NCBI GenBank assembly: GCA_021298815.1
Contig: JAJTHE010000092.1
Location: 1-34,245 of the forward strand
Direction of reading: 5' to 3'
Length of the DNA: 34,245 nt
Source: Betaproteobacteria bacterium
GTDB taxonomy: Bacteria > Pseudomonadota > Gammaproteobacteria > Burkholderiales > CAIKXV01
Position numbers and translations under genes: made by a program. Numbering within the stretch: position 1 is the stretch's first letter; each line of letters opens with the position of its first letter. Below the pieces are notes generated by a model, which did not search any database, was not told the origin of the DNA, and worked only from the letters and a program-made list of their open reading frames with translations. Below, one piece after another: positions 9,346 through 17,924 of this stretch.

Positions 9346-11510
9346 GGGCGCCGGCGCAGGTCTGTGAATCGCAGCGGCGTGCGAGCAGGATCGACCGCTG
9401 CGCCCGCGGCGGGCCTGGCACCCGGCAGCGGCGGCGCACCGGGGACTGTCCCGGGCACCTGGGGCGCGCCGGGCGCAGGCGGTACCGTCGGCAACGGCGG
9501 CAACTCCGTCGGCAGCACCGGCATCGGCAGCAGCTCGGGTTGCAGCGACGGCGCGTTGAAGTCGCCGAAGTTCGGTTGCGCCGGCTGGGTGCCAGCCGGC
9601 GTTCCGGGTCCGGTGGTCATCGGCACCTTGATCGACGCGCCCGGCCGCACGCTCAATGCACGCGAGCCGACTGCCGACTCGGTGCCCGCGCTGAATTCCT
9701 GCACGCTCGACTCGACTGCCGGGATGTTGCGGACCACGCGCGGCGTCATCAGCAGCACCACCTCGCTCTTGCGCACGTCGCTGCGGTTGGTGCCGAACAG
9801 GCGACCGACCATCGGCAGTTCGCCGATCAGCGGTATGCGCACCGCGCTGCGCCGGTCCTCGTCGCTGATCAGCCCGGCGAGCACCTGCGTCTCGTTGTTG
9901 CGCAGGCGCAGCACGGTCGACGCGTTCCGGGTGCCCAGCTGGTAGGTCAGCGTGCCGGTGCGGCTGGTCACCTCGCGCACGATGCTGCTCACTTCGAGCG
10001 ACACCCGGATCGAGACATCCGAGTCGAGGAAGATCGTCGGCTCGACGTCGAGCTTGATGCCGACATCGAGGTAGTTTACCGCCTCGGACACCCCGACGTT
10101 GGCCGTGGACGTGGTGGTGATCACCGGCACCCGGTCGCCGATGTGCACCCTCGCCTTCTCCCGGTTCTTCACCCGGATGCGCGGGTTGGCGAGGATGTTG
10201 CTGTCGCCCAGTTCCGCGCGCGCGTTGAGCTGGGGATTGTTGATGCCGATCTGGGCGCTGTTGATGCCGCGCAGGCGGTCGAGCGTGAGCTGCGTGGTGG
10301 TGGTGGTCAGGTTCGGCGAGGTCACCGTCTGCCCCCCGGGGAGCGTGGTGATGGTCGTCGGATTGGGCACGATGTTGAGCACCGTGAACTGGCTCGGGAA
10401 GACGATGCCCAGGTCGCGCAGCCTGGACGTGTTCACCTCGAGCACCTCCAGCTCCAGCACCACCTCCGGTTCCGGAAGGTCCTGCGATGCCACCAGCTTC
10501 TCGGCCACGCGTATCGCATCGGCCGTGTCGCGGATGGTGACCATGTTCAGCTTCTCGTCGATGAAGATGTCGCGCGTGCGCACGATGTTACGCAGCAGGT
10601 TCGCCGTGGTCTTCGCGTCCGCGTTCGCGAGGTAGAAGGTGCGCACCACCAGCGACTGGTACTCCTTCTGCTTGCCCGGCGTGTTCGGGTAGATGAGCAC
10701 CGTGTTCTCGTTCATCACCAGCCGGTCGAGCTGGTTGGTGCGGATCAGGATGTTCATCGCATCCTCGATCGTCGTGTTGCGCAGGAACACCGTCGCCCGC
10801 AGGTCCGGACGCACGTCGCGGTCGAACACGAAGTTGATGCCGCTGGTGCGCGCGAGCACGTCGAAGATCGCACGCAGGTTGGCATCTCGGAACTCCAGCG
10901 TCAGCGGGCGGCGGAACGCGGGACCGAGTCCGTCGCCCGCGGCCAGCGTGGTCTTCTCGATGCGCTCGGCGACCTGGCGCCGCAGCCGCTGTGCCTCGAC
11001 ATGGCCGGGGTTCTCGGCCAGCACGATGCGCAGGCGCGCTGCCGCTTCCTCCAGCCGGTTGGCCATCGCCGCACTCGACGCCTCGCGCACCAGCGCCTCG
11101 TGCCGCACCGCACGGCGGATCTCTTCCATGCCGGCGAGTGCGCGGTCATGGGTCGGCTCCAGGCGAAGCACGCGCGCATACAGGCCGCTGGCGGCATCGA
11201 AGTCGTTTCGTTCGCGTGCCTCGTCGCCTTGCGTCGTCCAGCCATTGATCAGCGCGCCGCGCGTGGTGGTGAGGTAGATCCGGTACTCGGTGTTGCGCGG
11301 TTCGGTCTTGATCGCGCGTTCCAGTTCCACCAGGCCGGCCTCGGCGTTGCCCTTCTCGATCAGTTCCTTGCCGCGGGCGAACATCGCGGCGGCCCCGGAA
11401 GGCATCATGGACCGTGCAGCGTCGCAGCCGGCGACGAGCAGCGCGACCATGACCAGGAACGCGGCCGCCAGCGGCCGCGTGCAGTTGCGTCGTGTCTCGG
11501 AGGGTTTCAT
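9342..11510 (-). CDS. Secretin (GspD/PilQ-type) with lipoprotein signal, TPR-like region and Pro-rich tail
   Basis: 722-residue outer-membrane pore subunit of the hybrid secretion system. The start at 11510 gives a lipoprotein signal ending LLVAGC (Cys29). Helical repeats at about 40-190 resemble tetratricopeptide units (AEAGLVELERAIKTEPRN; FDAASGLYARVLRLEP). An STN/N0-type domain follows at about 200-275, an N1-type domain at 285-345 and the secretin core at about 430-596 (ANPRIRVKNREKARVHIGDR, then VLAGLISDEDR and PLIGELPMVGRLFG). The last 90 or so residues are very rich in Pro, Gly and Ala. Lipidation plus helical repeats resembles MshL- and BfpB-like secretins more than classical GspD. 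The ATG overlaps the preceding stop as ATGA. Confidence 0.92.
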   Translation of the reverse strand: MKPSETRRNCTRPLAAAFLVMVALLVAGCDAARSMMPSGAAAMFARGKELIEKGNAEAGLVELERAIKTEPRNTEYRIYLTTTRGALINGWTTQGDEARERNDFDAASGLYARVLRLEPTHDRALAGMEEIRRAVRHEALVREASSAAMANRLEEAAARLRIVLAENPGHVEAQRLRRQVAERIEKTTLAAGDGLGPAFRRPLTLEFRDANLRAIFDVLARTSGINFVFDRDVRPDLRATVFLRNTTIEDAMNILIRTNQLDRLVMNENTVLIYPNTPGKQKEYQSLVVRTFYLANADAKTTANLLRNIVRTRDIFIDEKLNMVTIRDTADAIRVAEKLVASQDLPEPEVVLELEVLEVNTSRLRDLGIVFPSQFTVLNIVPNPTTITTLPGGQTVTSPNLTTTTTQLTLDRLRGINSAQIGINNPQLNARAELGDSNILANPRIRVKNREKARVHIGDRVPVITTTSTANVGVSEAVNYLDVGIKLDVEPTIFLDSDVSIRVSLEVSSIVREVTSRTGTLTYQLGTRNASTVLRLRNNETQVLAGLISDEDRRSAVRIPLIGELPMVGRLFGTNRSDVRKSEVVLLMTPRVVRNIPAVESSVQEFSAGTESAVGSRALSVRPGASIKVPMTTGPGTPAGTQPAQPNFGDFNAPSLQPELLPMPVLPTELPPLPTVPPAPGAPQVPGTVPGAPPLPGARPAAGAAVDPARTPLRFTDLRRRP

Positions 11511-12076
11511 GGCTTTGCCGTCCCGATCGTCATGACTTGGCGTTCGTTCAATGGAATGTAGGTCAGCACGACTTCCGTCGCGCGGATCTCTTCGACGCGG
11601 TAGGTGTTCTCGATCACCTCTCCGGCCGCGAGGACGAACGTCCGGTCCTGGCGGGTGACGAACACCACCGTGCGTCCGTCCTGGATGGACATGCCGAAGT
11701 AGGAATAGGGGATGGGCGGCGCGACGGGGCGCGGCGGCGCGGCGGCCACCACCGGCGGCGGCGCCGCCGGCTTCGGCGCAGGCGGGTTCCAGTCGATGCG
11801 GGCGAAGGGATCCCCGCCCTTGCCGTCGACCGCGCCCGGCGTCCGGGCTGCCCGGTCGATCTTCAGTTCGCGCGCAGGCGCTGCATCCTGGGCGACCGGT
11901 GCAGTTGCGGGCGGCCTGTCGGTCGCGCCACCGGGCTGCCGCGGCCGGACCACCGCGGCCGCGACCTCTTCCTCCTCGCCTTCCCCCGCCACCTCGAGCC
12001 ACGCGACGAGCGCCAGCGTGCCCAGCAGCAGCGGCAGCAGGATCTTCCAGCGCGGGGCTGTCGATGCTTCGCTCAT
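11507..12076 (-). CDS. GspC/PilP-like inner-membrane protein of the secretion operon
   Basis: 189 residues with one transmembrane helix near the N-terminus (about 10-29). A Pro/Ala-rich periplasmic linker leads to a C-terminal domain of about 70 residues: PIPYSYFGMSIQDGRTVVFV, then FVLAAGEVIENTYRVEEI and TYIPLNERQ. This layout and the small beta domain match GspC HR / PilP proteins, which connect the inner-membrane platform to the secretin. Position immediately before the secretin gene, with an ATGA overlap (11507-11510), supports this. I recall similar proteins annotated as a 'translation initiation factor' of 'secretion system X', apparently only because of their Pro/Ala-rich composition. 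Confidence 0.75.
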   Translation of the reverse strand: MSEASTAPRWKILLPLLLGTLALVAWLEVAGEGEEEEVAAAVVRPRQPGGATDRPPATAPVAQDAAPARELKIDRAARTPGAVDGKGGDPFARIDWNPPAPKPAAPPPVVAAAPPRPVAPPIPYSYFGMSIQDGRTVVFVTRQDRTFVLAAGEVIENTYRVEEIRATEVVLTYIPLNERQVMTIGTAKP

Positions 12077-12669
12077 CGGGAATGCACGTAGAGTGAGAAT
12101 TCGACCACCGACTCCAGTTCCGTGGTGCCGACCGCGTCGCGCCGAAACTCGACGCTGTCGAGCGCGAGCGGCGGCAACTCGGCGAGCGACTGCTCGATGA
12201 AGGCGCGCAGGTTCCGGTAGCTGCCGCGAACCGGCAGGGTCAGGTGGTATCGCATCAGGGGACTGCCAGGGTCTCCGGCCAGGCGGTACTGGCCCTGCTC
12301 CAGAGACATGCCCTGGGCGGTGGCGATCTCCAGCACCTTGCGGATCGACGCGGGAATCTCCTGCATCGCCGGGAACTCGGCGTAGAACTGATCGAGGCGG
12401 ACGGTCGGTGGCTGGCGTACCTCCGTCGGTGCCGCCGGACGCGCCTTCGCCTGCCGGGATGCATCGACAAGCGCGGCGCGTTCCAGATCGACCGCGGATT
12501 CCAGCCAGACGGCCGAATACAGCAGTCCCGCGCAGCCGGCGACCAGCAGGCACAGGCCGGCCACGCCCGCCCAGCCGACGCGATGCGCGAGGCCACCGAG
12601 CATCCACGATGCCCGCGGAACCACGCTGGAGAGCGCGTCGCGGAGCGAGGCCATGCGAGGGGCGTTCAT
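12073..12669 (-). CDS. PilO/GspM-like inner-membrane platform protein
   Basis: 198 residues: a short cytoplasmic N-terminus, one transmembrane helix (about 39-62, VGWAGVAGLCLLVAGCAGLL), a coiled segment, and a ferredoxin-like periplasmic domain (IPASIRKVLEIATAQGMSLEQG, then LTLPVRGSYRNLRAFIEQSL). That is the PilO/GspM plan. The ATG at 12669 overlaps the previous stop as ATGA, and its own stop overlaps the next start the same way. It probably pairs with the PilN-like protein encoded just upstream. Confidence 0.78.
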   Translation of the reverse strand: MNAPRMASLRDALSSVVPRASWMLGGLAHRVGWAGVAGLCLLVAGCAGLLYSAVWLESAVDLERAALVDASRQAKARPAAPTEVRQPPTVRLDQFYAEFPAMQEIPASIRKVLEIATAQGMSLEQGQYRLAGDPGSPLMRYHLTLPVRGSYRNLRAFIEQSLAELPPLALDSVEFRRDAVGTTELESVVEFSLYVHSR

Positions 12670-13202
12670 GGCTGCAGTCGCCATCGGGTGACCGCGACGA
12701 ATCGCACGGGGCGTTGCGGCTCCTGCACCATCGTCTCGTGCGACTCGAGCCGCACCTGCGAAAGCACCGGCTGCTGCTGCAGCAGTTCCAGGTAGCCCAG
12801 CACCGCCGGGAGCGACCGCGCTTCCCCGGACAGCCTGACCGTGCCGTCCTGGGGATCGGGCTGCAGCGCCAGCAACGCGACCGGTGCGCCCGCGGCGTGT
12901 TCGATGGCGTCGAGCAGTCCAGACCACGGCAGGTTGAGGCTGTCGGCGATCCGGTTGGCCTGCGCGACTTCCCGCTGGCGCTCGGGCGGCATGGCGGCCT
13001 CCGCAGTGGCGACCCTGCTGCGCGGCGCGGGGCCGCTGCGCATCGACGCAACCTGTTCGCGTATCGCCGCCCGTTCCTCGCGCAGGGTGTCGATCGACCA
13101 GACGGCCGCGGACGCGACCGCGAGGCCGGTCGCCAACAGCACGAGCGCGCGCTGGCGCACCTGTGCGGTGGATCCCGCGAAATCGATGTCGAAGCGTGCC
13201 AT
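12666..13202 (-). CDS. PilN-like inner-membrane platform protein
   Basis: 178 residues beginning MARFDIDFAGS, with a transmembrane helix at about 18-36, then a coiled coil and a ferredoxin-like domain (LPWSGLLDAIEHAAGAPVALLALQPD; VRLSGEARSLPAVLGYLELLQQQPVLSQV). This is the PilN pattern, equivalent to the C-terminal half of GspL. The gene begins three bases after the PilM-like gene ends, so the GspL function is split over two genes as in type IV pili. Confidence 0.8.
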   Translation of the reverse strand: MARFDIDFAGSTAQVRQRALVLLATGLAVASAAVWSIDTLREERAAIREQVASMRSGPAPRSRVATAEAAMPPERQREVAQANRIADSLNLPWSGLLDAIEHAAGAPVALLALQPDPQDGTVRLSGEARSLPAVLGYLELLQQQPVLSQVRLESHETMVQEPQRPVRFVAVTRWRLQP

Positions 13203-13205
13203 CGT

Positions 13206-14006
13206 TCAGTGGTCCAGCCATTCGAGGGGCCAGCGCTGGTCGCCGCCCTCGAGGACACGGTTGTCAGGCCTTGCCTGGCCGATCGAGCGGCCACCGGCCG
13301 CGCCGCTCGATGACGGGCACACGAGGACGCGCGCGCCTGCAAGCTCCTCCGCGACGAGGGCGCTCTCCCTTGCCAGCACGTCGGCCAGCCCGGCGAGCAT
13401 CCGGTCGGCCCCGATGGGCATGCAGAGCGCTGCGAGCCAGCTGCCCCGGTCGACCAGGCCGATGAAGGTGTCGGAGCGGTCGGGGACGACGAGCCACGCT
13501 GCGCCGCCCGCGGCCTTGCGCAGCAGGCGGTCGATGCAGGCGCCGGCGGCCGGCCGGATCGAGGCCGGCCGCACCCCGGCGCGCCGGCATGCCCCCAGGA
13601 TGGCAGGCAGCATCGGCGTGGGCAATGCTACCGCGAGCGCGCCGCGGCGATACCCGCCTTCGGCGACCTCGATCCGCCAGTCACGGGCGGCCGATCCGTA
13701 CACCGCTTCGAACCGACCGCGTGCGAGGGCGGCGCGGTGCTCGCGCGAGGTGACGCCGTCCACCCAGCCGACCACCTCGAAGCGGCAGCACGCGGTGGCG
13801 ATCTCGAAGTCGGCTCCGCGCGTCACCGCGCCAGAGCCGCCGAGGACGGCCTGCAGCACTGCCTCGAGTCCCCGTGCGTCGCCGCGCGCCGCGTCCGGGT
13901 CGAAGGGTGCGGCGGGCGCGGCCGGCAGCGGCGTGGCCGGGTCCCGTACCTGCACCGAGCCATGCCCGACATGTATCGCCACCGGCTTACTGGACCAGCG
14001 TGACAC
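13206..14006 (-). CDS. PilM/GspL-like cytoplasmic actin-fold protein (divergent)
   Basis: 266 residues without a membrane helix. The start MSRWSSKPVAIHVGHGSVQV resembles the first strand and hairpin of PilM/GspL actin-like domains. Later segments (ALAVALPTPMLPAILGACRRAGVRPASIRPA, read as two pieces; AAWLVVPDRSDTFIGLVDRG) follow the same fold order. Sequence identity is weak, and the assignment rests mainly on position between gspE and the PilN-like gene. It overlaps the 3' end of gspE by 20 bp. It would link the ATPase to the membrane platform. Confidence 0.65.
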   Translation of the reverse strand: MSRWSSKPVAIHVGHGSVQVRDPATPLPAAPAAPFDPDAARGDARGLEAVLQAVLGGSGAVTRGADFEIATACCRFEVVGWVDGVTSREHRAALARGRFEAVYGSAARDWRIEVAEGGYRRGALAVALPTPMLPAILGACRRAGVRPASIRPAAGACIDRLLRKAAGGAAWLVVPDRSDTFIGLVDRGSWLAALCMPIGADRMLAGLADVLARESALVAEELAGARVLVCPSSSGAAGGRSIGQARPDNRVLEGGDQRWPLEWLDH

Positions 14007-15681
14007 GGTTGATCTCCTCGAGCGTGGTGTGTCCGCTGGCGACCAGCTGCAGCGCCGAGTCGCGCAGGAAGCGCGTGCCGCTGCGCCGCGCCGCCTCCTT
14101 GATGGTCCGCAGCGATGCGCGTTCGACGATCAGTTCCCGCAACTCGTCGTTCAGCGTGAGCAGCTCGGCGATGCCCTTGCGGCCGCGATAGCCGGTGCCA
14201 CGACAGATCCCGCAGCCACTGCCATGGCGGAAACGGAAGGCCTCGATGTCCATCGCCTGCAGGCGCGAGCGTTCGAGCAGCTCCGCGGACGGGGTGTAGT
14301 CGGATGCGCAGTGGTCGCAGATCACCCGCACGAGCCGCTGCGCCATCACGCCGTTGAGCGCAGACACGAAGCTGTAGGCGTCCACGCCCATGTGCAGGAA
14401 GCGTCCCAGCACGTCGAACACGCTGTTCGCATGCACCGTGGTGAACACCAGGTGGCCGGTGAGCGCAGACTGGATCGCGATCTGCGCGGTCTCCGGGTCG
14501 CGGATCTCGCCGACCATGATCTTGTCCGGGTCGTGGCGCAGGATCGAGCGCAGGCCGCGCGCGAAGGTCAGGCCCTTGCGCTCGTTCACCGGGATCTGCA
14601 GGATGCCGGGCAACTGGTACTCGACCGGATCCTCGATGGTGATGATCTTGTCGCGCCCCGAGTTGATCTCGGACAGGGCGGCATAGAGCGTGGTCGTCTT
14701 GCCGCTGCCGGTCGGGCCGGTGACCAGCACCATGCCGTACGGCTCGGTGGACAGCCGTCGCAGTTCGACCAGCGACGCGTCGTCGAACCCCAGGTAGTCG
14801 AGGCGAAGCCCCTTTCCCTTGTCGCCAAGCGACTGCTTGTCGAGGATACGCAGCACCGCATCCTCGCCGAACACGCTGGGCATGATCGACACCCGGAAGT
14901 CGACTTCGCGCGCGCGTATCGATACCCGGAACCGCCCGTCCTGGGGCACCCGGCGTTCCGCGATGTCCAGTTCCGACATCACCTTGAGCCGCGAGATGGC
15001 CTGCTCGGCGAAGGCGATGCCGGGAATCCGTGCAACCTCGTTCAGCACGCCGTCGATCCGGTACTTGATCGCCAGTCCTTCCGCCGAGGTCTCGAGGTGC
15101 ACGTCGCTGACGCCGCTCTTAAGCGCGTCGTGCAGCGTCGAATGGACCAGCTTCACGACCGGGCTCGCGCCGTCGCTGATCGCCTCCAGCGAGACGTCTT
15201 CGACGACGATGCCGGATGCATCGAGCGCCGCATCGTCGGAGACGATGCCTTCCATCGCGCGGATCGAGGTTTCGTGGCGCGACAGGAATGCCGCGAGGTC
15301 GGCATGGTGCGCGATGCAGGTCCGCGCCGAGGCGCCGGCCTTCTGCGCCAGCCAGCCGCGCACCGTGTCCGAGAACGGATCGGCGAACGCCACCACGACC
15401 GCCCCGTCCGCCGCGCGCAGCGCCACGCATTCGCGGCGCACTGCATCGGCGTACGGAATCAGGTCGAACGCGGGCGCATGTTCGTTGAGTTCCGCCATCG
15501 GCATCGGGTCGTAGCGCAGCGCGCCGGCCAGTGCGATGACGAACGCATCGGGCGTCGCGCCCAGGCGTTCCTCGAGTTCCACCAGCGGACGGCGGCCGGT
15601 CGTGCCGGCCCGCGCGCGTGCGGCCCGGAAGTCGGCCGCCGAGAGCTTGTGCCGCACGGTGACGATGTCGGGCGGACTCAC
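13987..15681 (-). CDS. gspE: GspE/PilB-type secretion ATPase
   Basis: 564-residue ATPase that would power pseudopilus assembly. GTG at 15681 is chosen as the start because it overlaps the gspF stop as GTGA and the frame upstream lies inside gspF. It has an N-terminal GspE/MshEN domain, a core with Walker A GPTGSGKTT (322-330), an Asp box (IITIEDPVEYQ), Walker B (DKIMVGEIRDPETAQ) and a His box (HLVFTTVHAN). A zinc-binding C4 motif is formed by Cys455/458 and Cys490/493. These are all features of active assembly ATPases. It lies between gspF and the PilM-like gene in the operon. Confidence 0.95.
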   Translation of the reverse strand: MSPPDIVTVRHKLSAADFRAARARAGTTGRRPLVELEERLGATPDAFVIALAGALRYDPMPMAELNEHAPAFDLIPYADAVRRECVALRAADGAVVVAFADPFSDTVRGWLAQKAGASARTCIAHHADLAAFLSRHETSIRAMEGIVSDDAALDASGIVVEDVSLEAISDGASPVVKLVHSTLHDALKSGVSDVHLETSAEGLAIKYRIDGVLNEVARIPGIAFAEQAISRLKVMSELDIAERRVPQDGRFRVSIRAREVDFRVSIMPSVFGEDAVLRILDKQSLGDKGKGLRLDYLGFDDASLVELRRLSTEPYGMVLVTGPTGSGKTTTLYAALSEINSGRDKIITIEDPVEYQLPGILQIPVNERKGLTFARGLRSILRHDPDKIMVGEIRDPETAQIAIQSALTGHLVFTTVHANSVFDVLGRFLHMGVDAYSFVSALNGVMAQRLVRVICDHCASDYTPSAELLERSRLQAMDIEAFRFRHGSGCGICRGTGYRGRKGIAELLTLNDELRELIVERASLRTIKEAARRSGTRFLRDSALQLVASGHTTLEEINRVTLVQ

Positions 15682-16868
15682 TGGATCGTCCCCGCCAGCT
15701 CGAAGATCGGCATGTACATCAGCAGGACGACGGTACCGATGATGGCGCCGATGAACACCATCAGCAGCGGCTCGAGCAGCTTGATGAACCAGTCGAGCCA
15801 GCGCGTCACTTCGTCTTCGTAGATGCGGCCGGTACGCTCGAACATCTCGGCCATCTGCCCGGTGCGCTCCCCGACCCGCAGCATGCGCGCGGCGATCGGC
15901 GTGGTGAGGCCGTTGTCGGCCAGCGCCGCGGAAAGGGGTTCGCCATCGCGCACCTGCGCGCGCGCCAGGTCGACGCCATCGGCAAGCACCGAGGGGAGCA
16001 TCCCGCGCGCCATCTCGAGCGCGGTGAGCGCCGGGATGCCGCTGCGCAGGAGCATGCCCACCGTGCGGTAGAACCGCCCGAGGAAGTAGACCTGCACCCG
16101 ATCGCGGACCGGACCGATGCGCCACAGCGGACGTACCAGCATGCCCCGCATCGCGGTCGACGACAGGCCGAACCAGGCCAGCAAAGCGGCGCCGGCGGCT
16201 CCCGCGGCGACAAGACCCTGCCTGCCGTCGATGAACGATCCCCAGCCGAGCAGCAGGCGCGAAGCCCAGGGCAGGTCCTTGCCCATGTCGCCGTAGATCG
16301 TGCTGAAACGCGGCACCAGGTAGACAAGCAGGAACAGCGCCACCAGGGTCCCTACCCCGATCAGCAGCAGCGGATAGATCGAGGCGCTGACCACGGTGCG
16401 CTTGAGCAGGTCCGCCTGTGCCTGGTAGGACACGAAGCGCCCCAGCGCCTCCGGCAGGTCGCCGGTCTGTTCGCTCGCCCGGATGGTCGCGACATACAGC
16501 GCGGGAAACGCATCCGGCTGGCGCTCGAGGGCCTGCGACAGGCTGCGTCCTTCGCGCAGGTCGTGCACCAGGCGCGTGAGCACGCCGCGCACCGCAGCGC
16601 GCGGCTCCTTCTCGACCAGTGCGTCGAGCGATTCGGTCAGCGACAGGCCCGCTTCCAGCAGCGACAGCAGTTCACGGCTGAACGGCAGCAGCGGGAACGA
16701 ACCTCGCGCGGATCCGGGCATGAACCGGCCAGCGCGGCGCTCGCGTGCGTCGAGCACGCGGAAGCCGCGTTCCTCTGCCTGCAGCACTGCCGTCACGATG
16801 TCGGCATGCTCGGACGAGAACGTCTCGAGCTGTCCCGCGCGGCTCACTGCCTTGATCTCAACCTGCAT
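15678..16868 (-). CDS. gspF: GspF/PilC-type inner-membrane platform protein
   Basis: 396 residues with the duplicated T2SSF domain: FSRELLSLLEAGLSLTESLD in the first half and FYRTVGMLLRSGIPALTALE in the second. There are three or four membrane helices, including YPLLLIGVGTLVALFLLVYL and LLMVFIGAIIGTVVLLMYMP. It forms the membrane base on which the ATPase assembles pseudopilins. It starts 15 bp after gspG, and its stop overlaps the gspE start. Confidence 0.95.
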   Translation of the reverse strand: MQVEIKAVSRAGQLETFSSEHADIVTAVLQAEERGFRVLDARERRAGRFMPGSARGSFPLLPFSRELLSLLEAGLSLTESLDALVEKEPRAAVRGVLTRLVHDLREGRSLSQALERQPDAFPALYVATIRASEQTGDLPEALGRFVSYQAQADLLKRTVVSASIYPLLLIGVGTLVALFLLVYLVPRFSTIYGDMGKDLPWASRLLLGWGSFIDGRQGLVAAGAAGAALLAWFGLSSTAMRGMLVRPLWRIGPVRDRVQVYFLGRFYRTVGMLLRSGIPALTALEMARGMLPSVLADGVDLARAQVRDGEPLSAALADNGLTTPIAARMLRVGERTGQMAEMFERTGRIYEDEVTRWLDWFIKLLEPLLMVFIGAIIGTVVLLMYMPIFELAGTIQ

Positions 16869-16883
16869 CGTCGCTGTCCGCGC

Positions 16884-17348
16884 TCACCAGTTGGTGATGT
16901 CCGCGCCGTCGTCCGTACCACCCGGCTGTCCATCGCGGCCGAACGAGAACAGGTCGTACTCGCCATGCTCGCCCGGGCTCCGGTACTGGTACGGACGGCC
17001 CCACGGGTCGTTCGGCAGCGCCTTGGAGAGATAGGGACCATCCCACTTGGGTTCGCTGCCGGGCCGGGCGTTCAGCGCCGCCAGCCCCTGCTCCGTGGTC
17101 GGATAGCGGCCGACGTCCAGACGATACTGGTCCAGCGCCTTGGCGATCGCCTCGATCTGGGTACGTGCGGTCTTGACCTCGGACTTGCCGATCTGGCTGA
17201 AGTACTTCGGACCGACGTAACCGGCGAGCAGCCCGAGGATGACCATCACGACCAGCAGTTCCAGCAGCGTGAAACCGCGATCGCGGGGCCGGGCGTGCAT
17301 GATCGACCGGGTGCGGCCCGGCGACGTCGGGGGAATGCGGAAGCTCAT
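16884..17348 (-). CDS. gspG: Major pseudopilin GspG
   Basis: 154 residues from the ATG at 17348; a second ATG at 17300 gives a shorter, more typical leader (MHARPRDRG) and 138 residues. Neither has a clear ribosome-binding site. The mature protein begins FTLLELLVVMVILGLLAGYV with Glu at position 5. It has the full GspG signature: IEAIAKALDQYRLDVGRYPTT, EQGLAAL, GPYLSKALPNDPWGRPYQY and the calcium-loop-like end LFSFGRDGQPGGTDDGADI. Aspartates there are consistent with the structural calcium site of GspG. First gene of the eleven-gene operon. Confidence 0.95.
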   Translation of the reverse strand: MSFRIPPTSPGRTRSIMHARPRDRGFTLLELLVVMVILGLLAGYVGPKYFSQIGKSEVKTARTQIEAIAKALDQYRLDVGRYPTTEQGLAALNARPGSEPKWDGPYLSKALPNDPWGRPYQYRSPGEHGEYDLFSFGRDGQPGGTDDGADITNW

Positions 17349-17924
17349 CTGGATCTGGTGGACTCTGTGGCGATGTTCACTTGACGGCTGAATCGGCGGC
17401 GTGGCGCGCCTTTGCCTGCCGCCGGGGGAATTAGGTTATCGCCCCGGCATATGACCGGGTTGTTAATCTCACGGGCCGGACGGCGACGATTTCGCTCGAT
17501 ACCCCTCCGGAAACCGGTACCAGGCGCGTCTGCAGTCCTCGCGCGGATATCCTACGACGCACTATTAGCGGGTCGGGGCCCGGCGAGCTTTAGGGCGGGC
17601 CTTCCGTCTTCGGGCAGGCGCACCCAGTCTACCCGTCGCCGCGGCGCCCGGGTGTTCCGGCCGGCCGCCTGCAGGTGCCCGGCGATCGCCGCATCGCCCC
17701 GCCCTTTTCCGGTCGTCCAGCAGCGGTGTCGGCGGGCGCGATCGTTGCGTCACGCCTGTCAGGCGGGAGAGTCCCGGGCGTGCGCGATACTGTCGATGCT
17801 GTCTCGCAGGTGCACCATGCCAATGGCGGACCCGCTGCCGGATCGGCCGCGATGGGCGCGGCGCACGATCAGCCGTCATCGTTCGGGTCCATCCTTCATT
17901 CAGGGTCACGGACGGAGATGAACG
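17349..17924. other. Intergenic region between the secretion operon and the small acidic gene
   Basis: This 576-bp region should contain the promoter of the secretion operon (leftward) and that of the small gene (rightward). I find no convincing -35/-10 pair or sigma-54 site. One short perfect inverted repeat, CGCCTG-T-CAGGCG at 17753-17765, could be an operator or hairpin. Open frames crossing the region look like composition effects. The ribosome-binding site of the small gene (GGAG, 17914-17917) lies at the right end. Confidence 0.4.

Noticed and set aside
12841..15822. A plus-strand open frame of 993 codons
   Set aside because: Antisense to gspE and the PilM/PilN-like genes; low-complexity Arg/Ala sequence with no family pattern.
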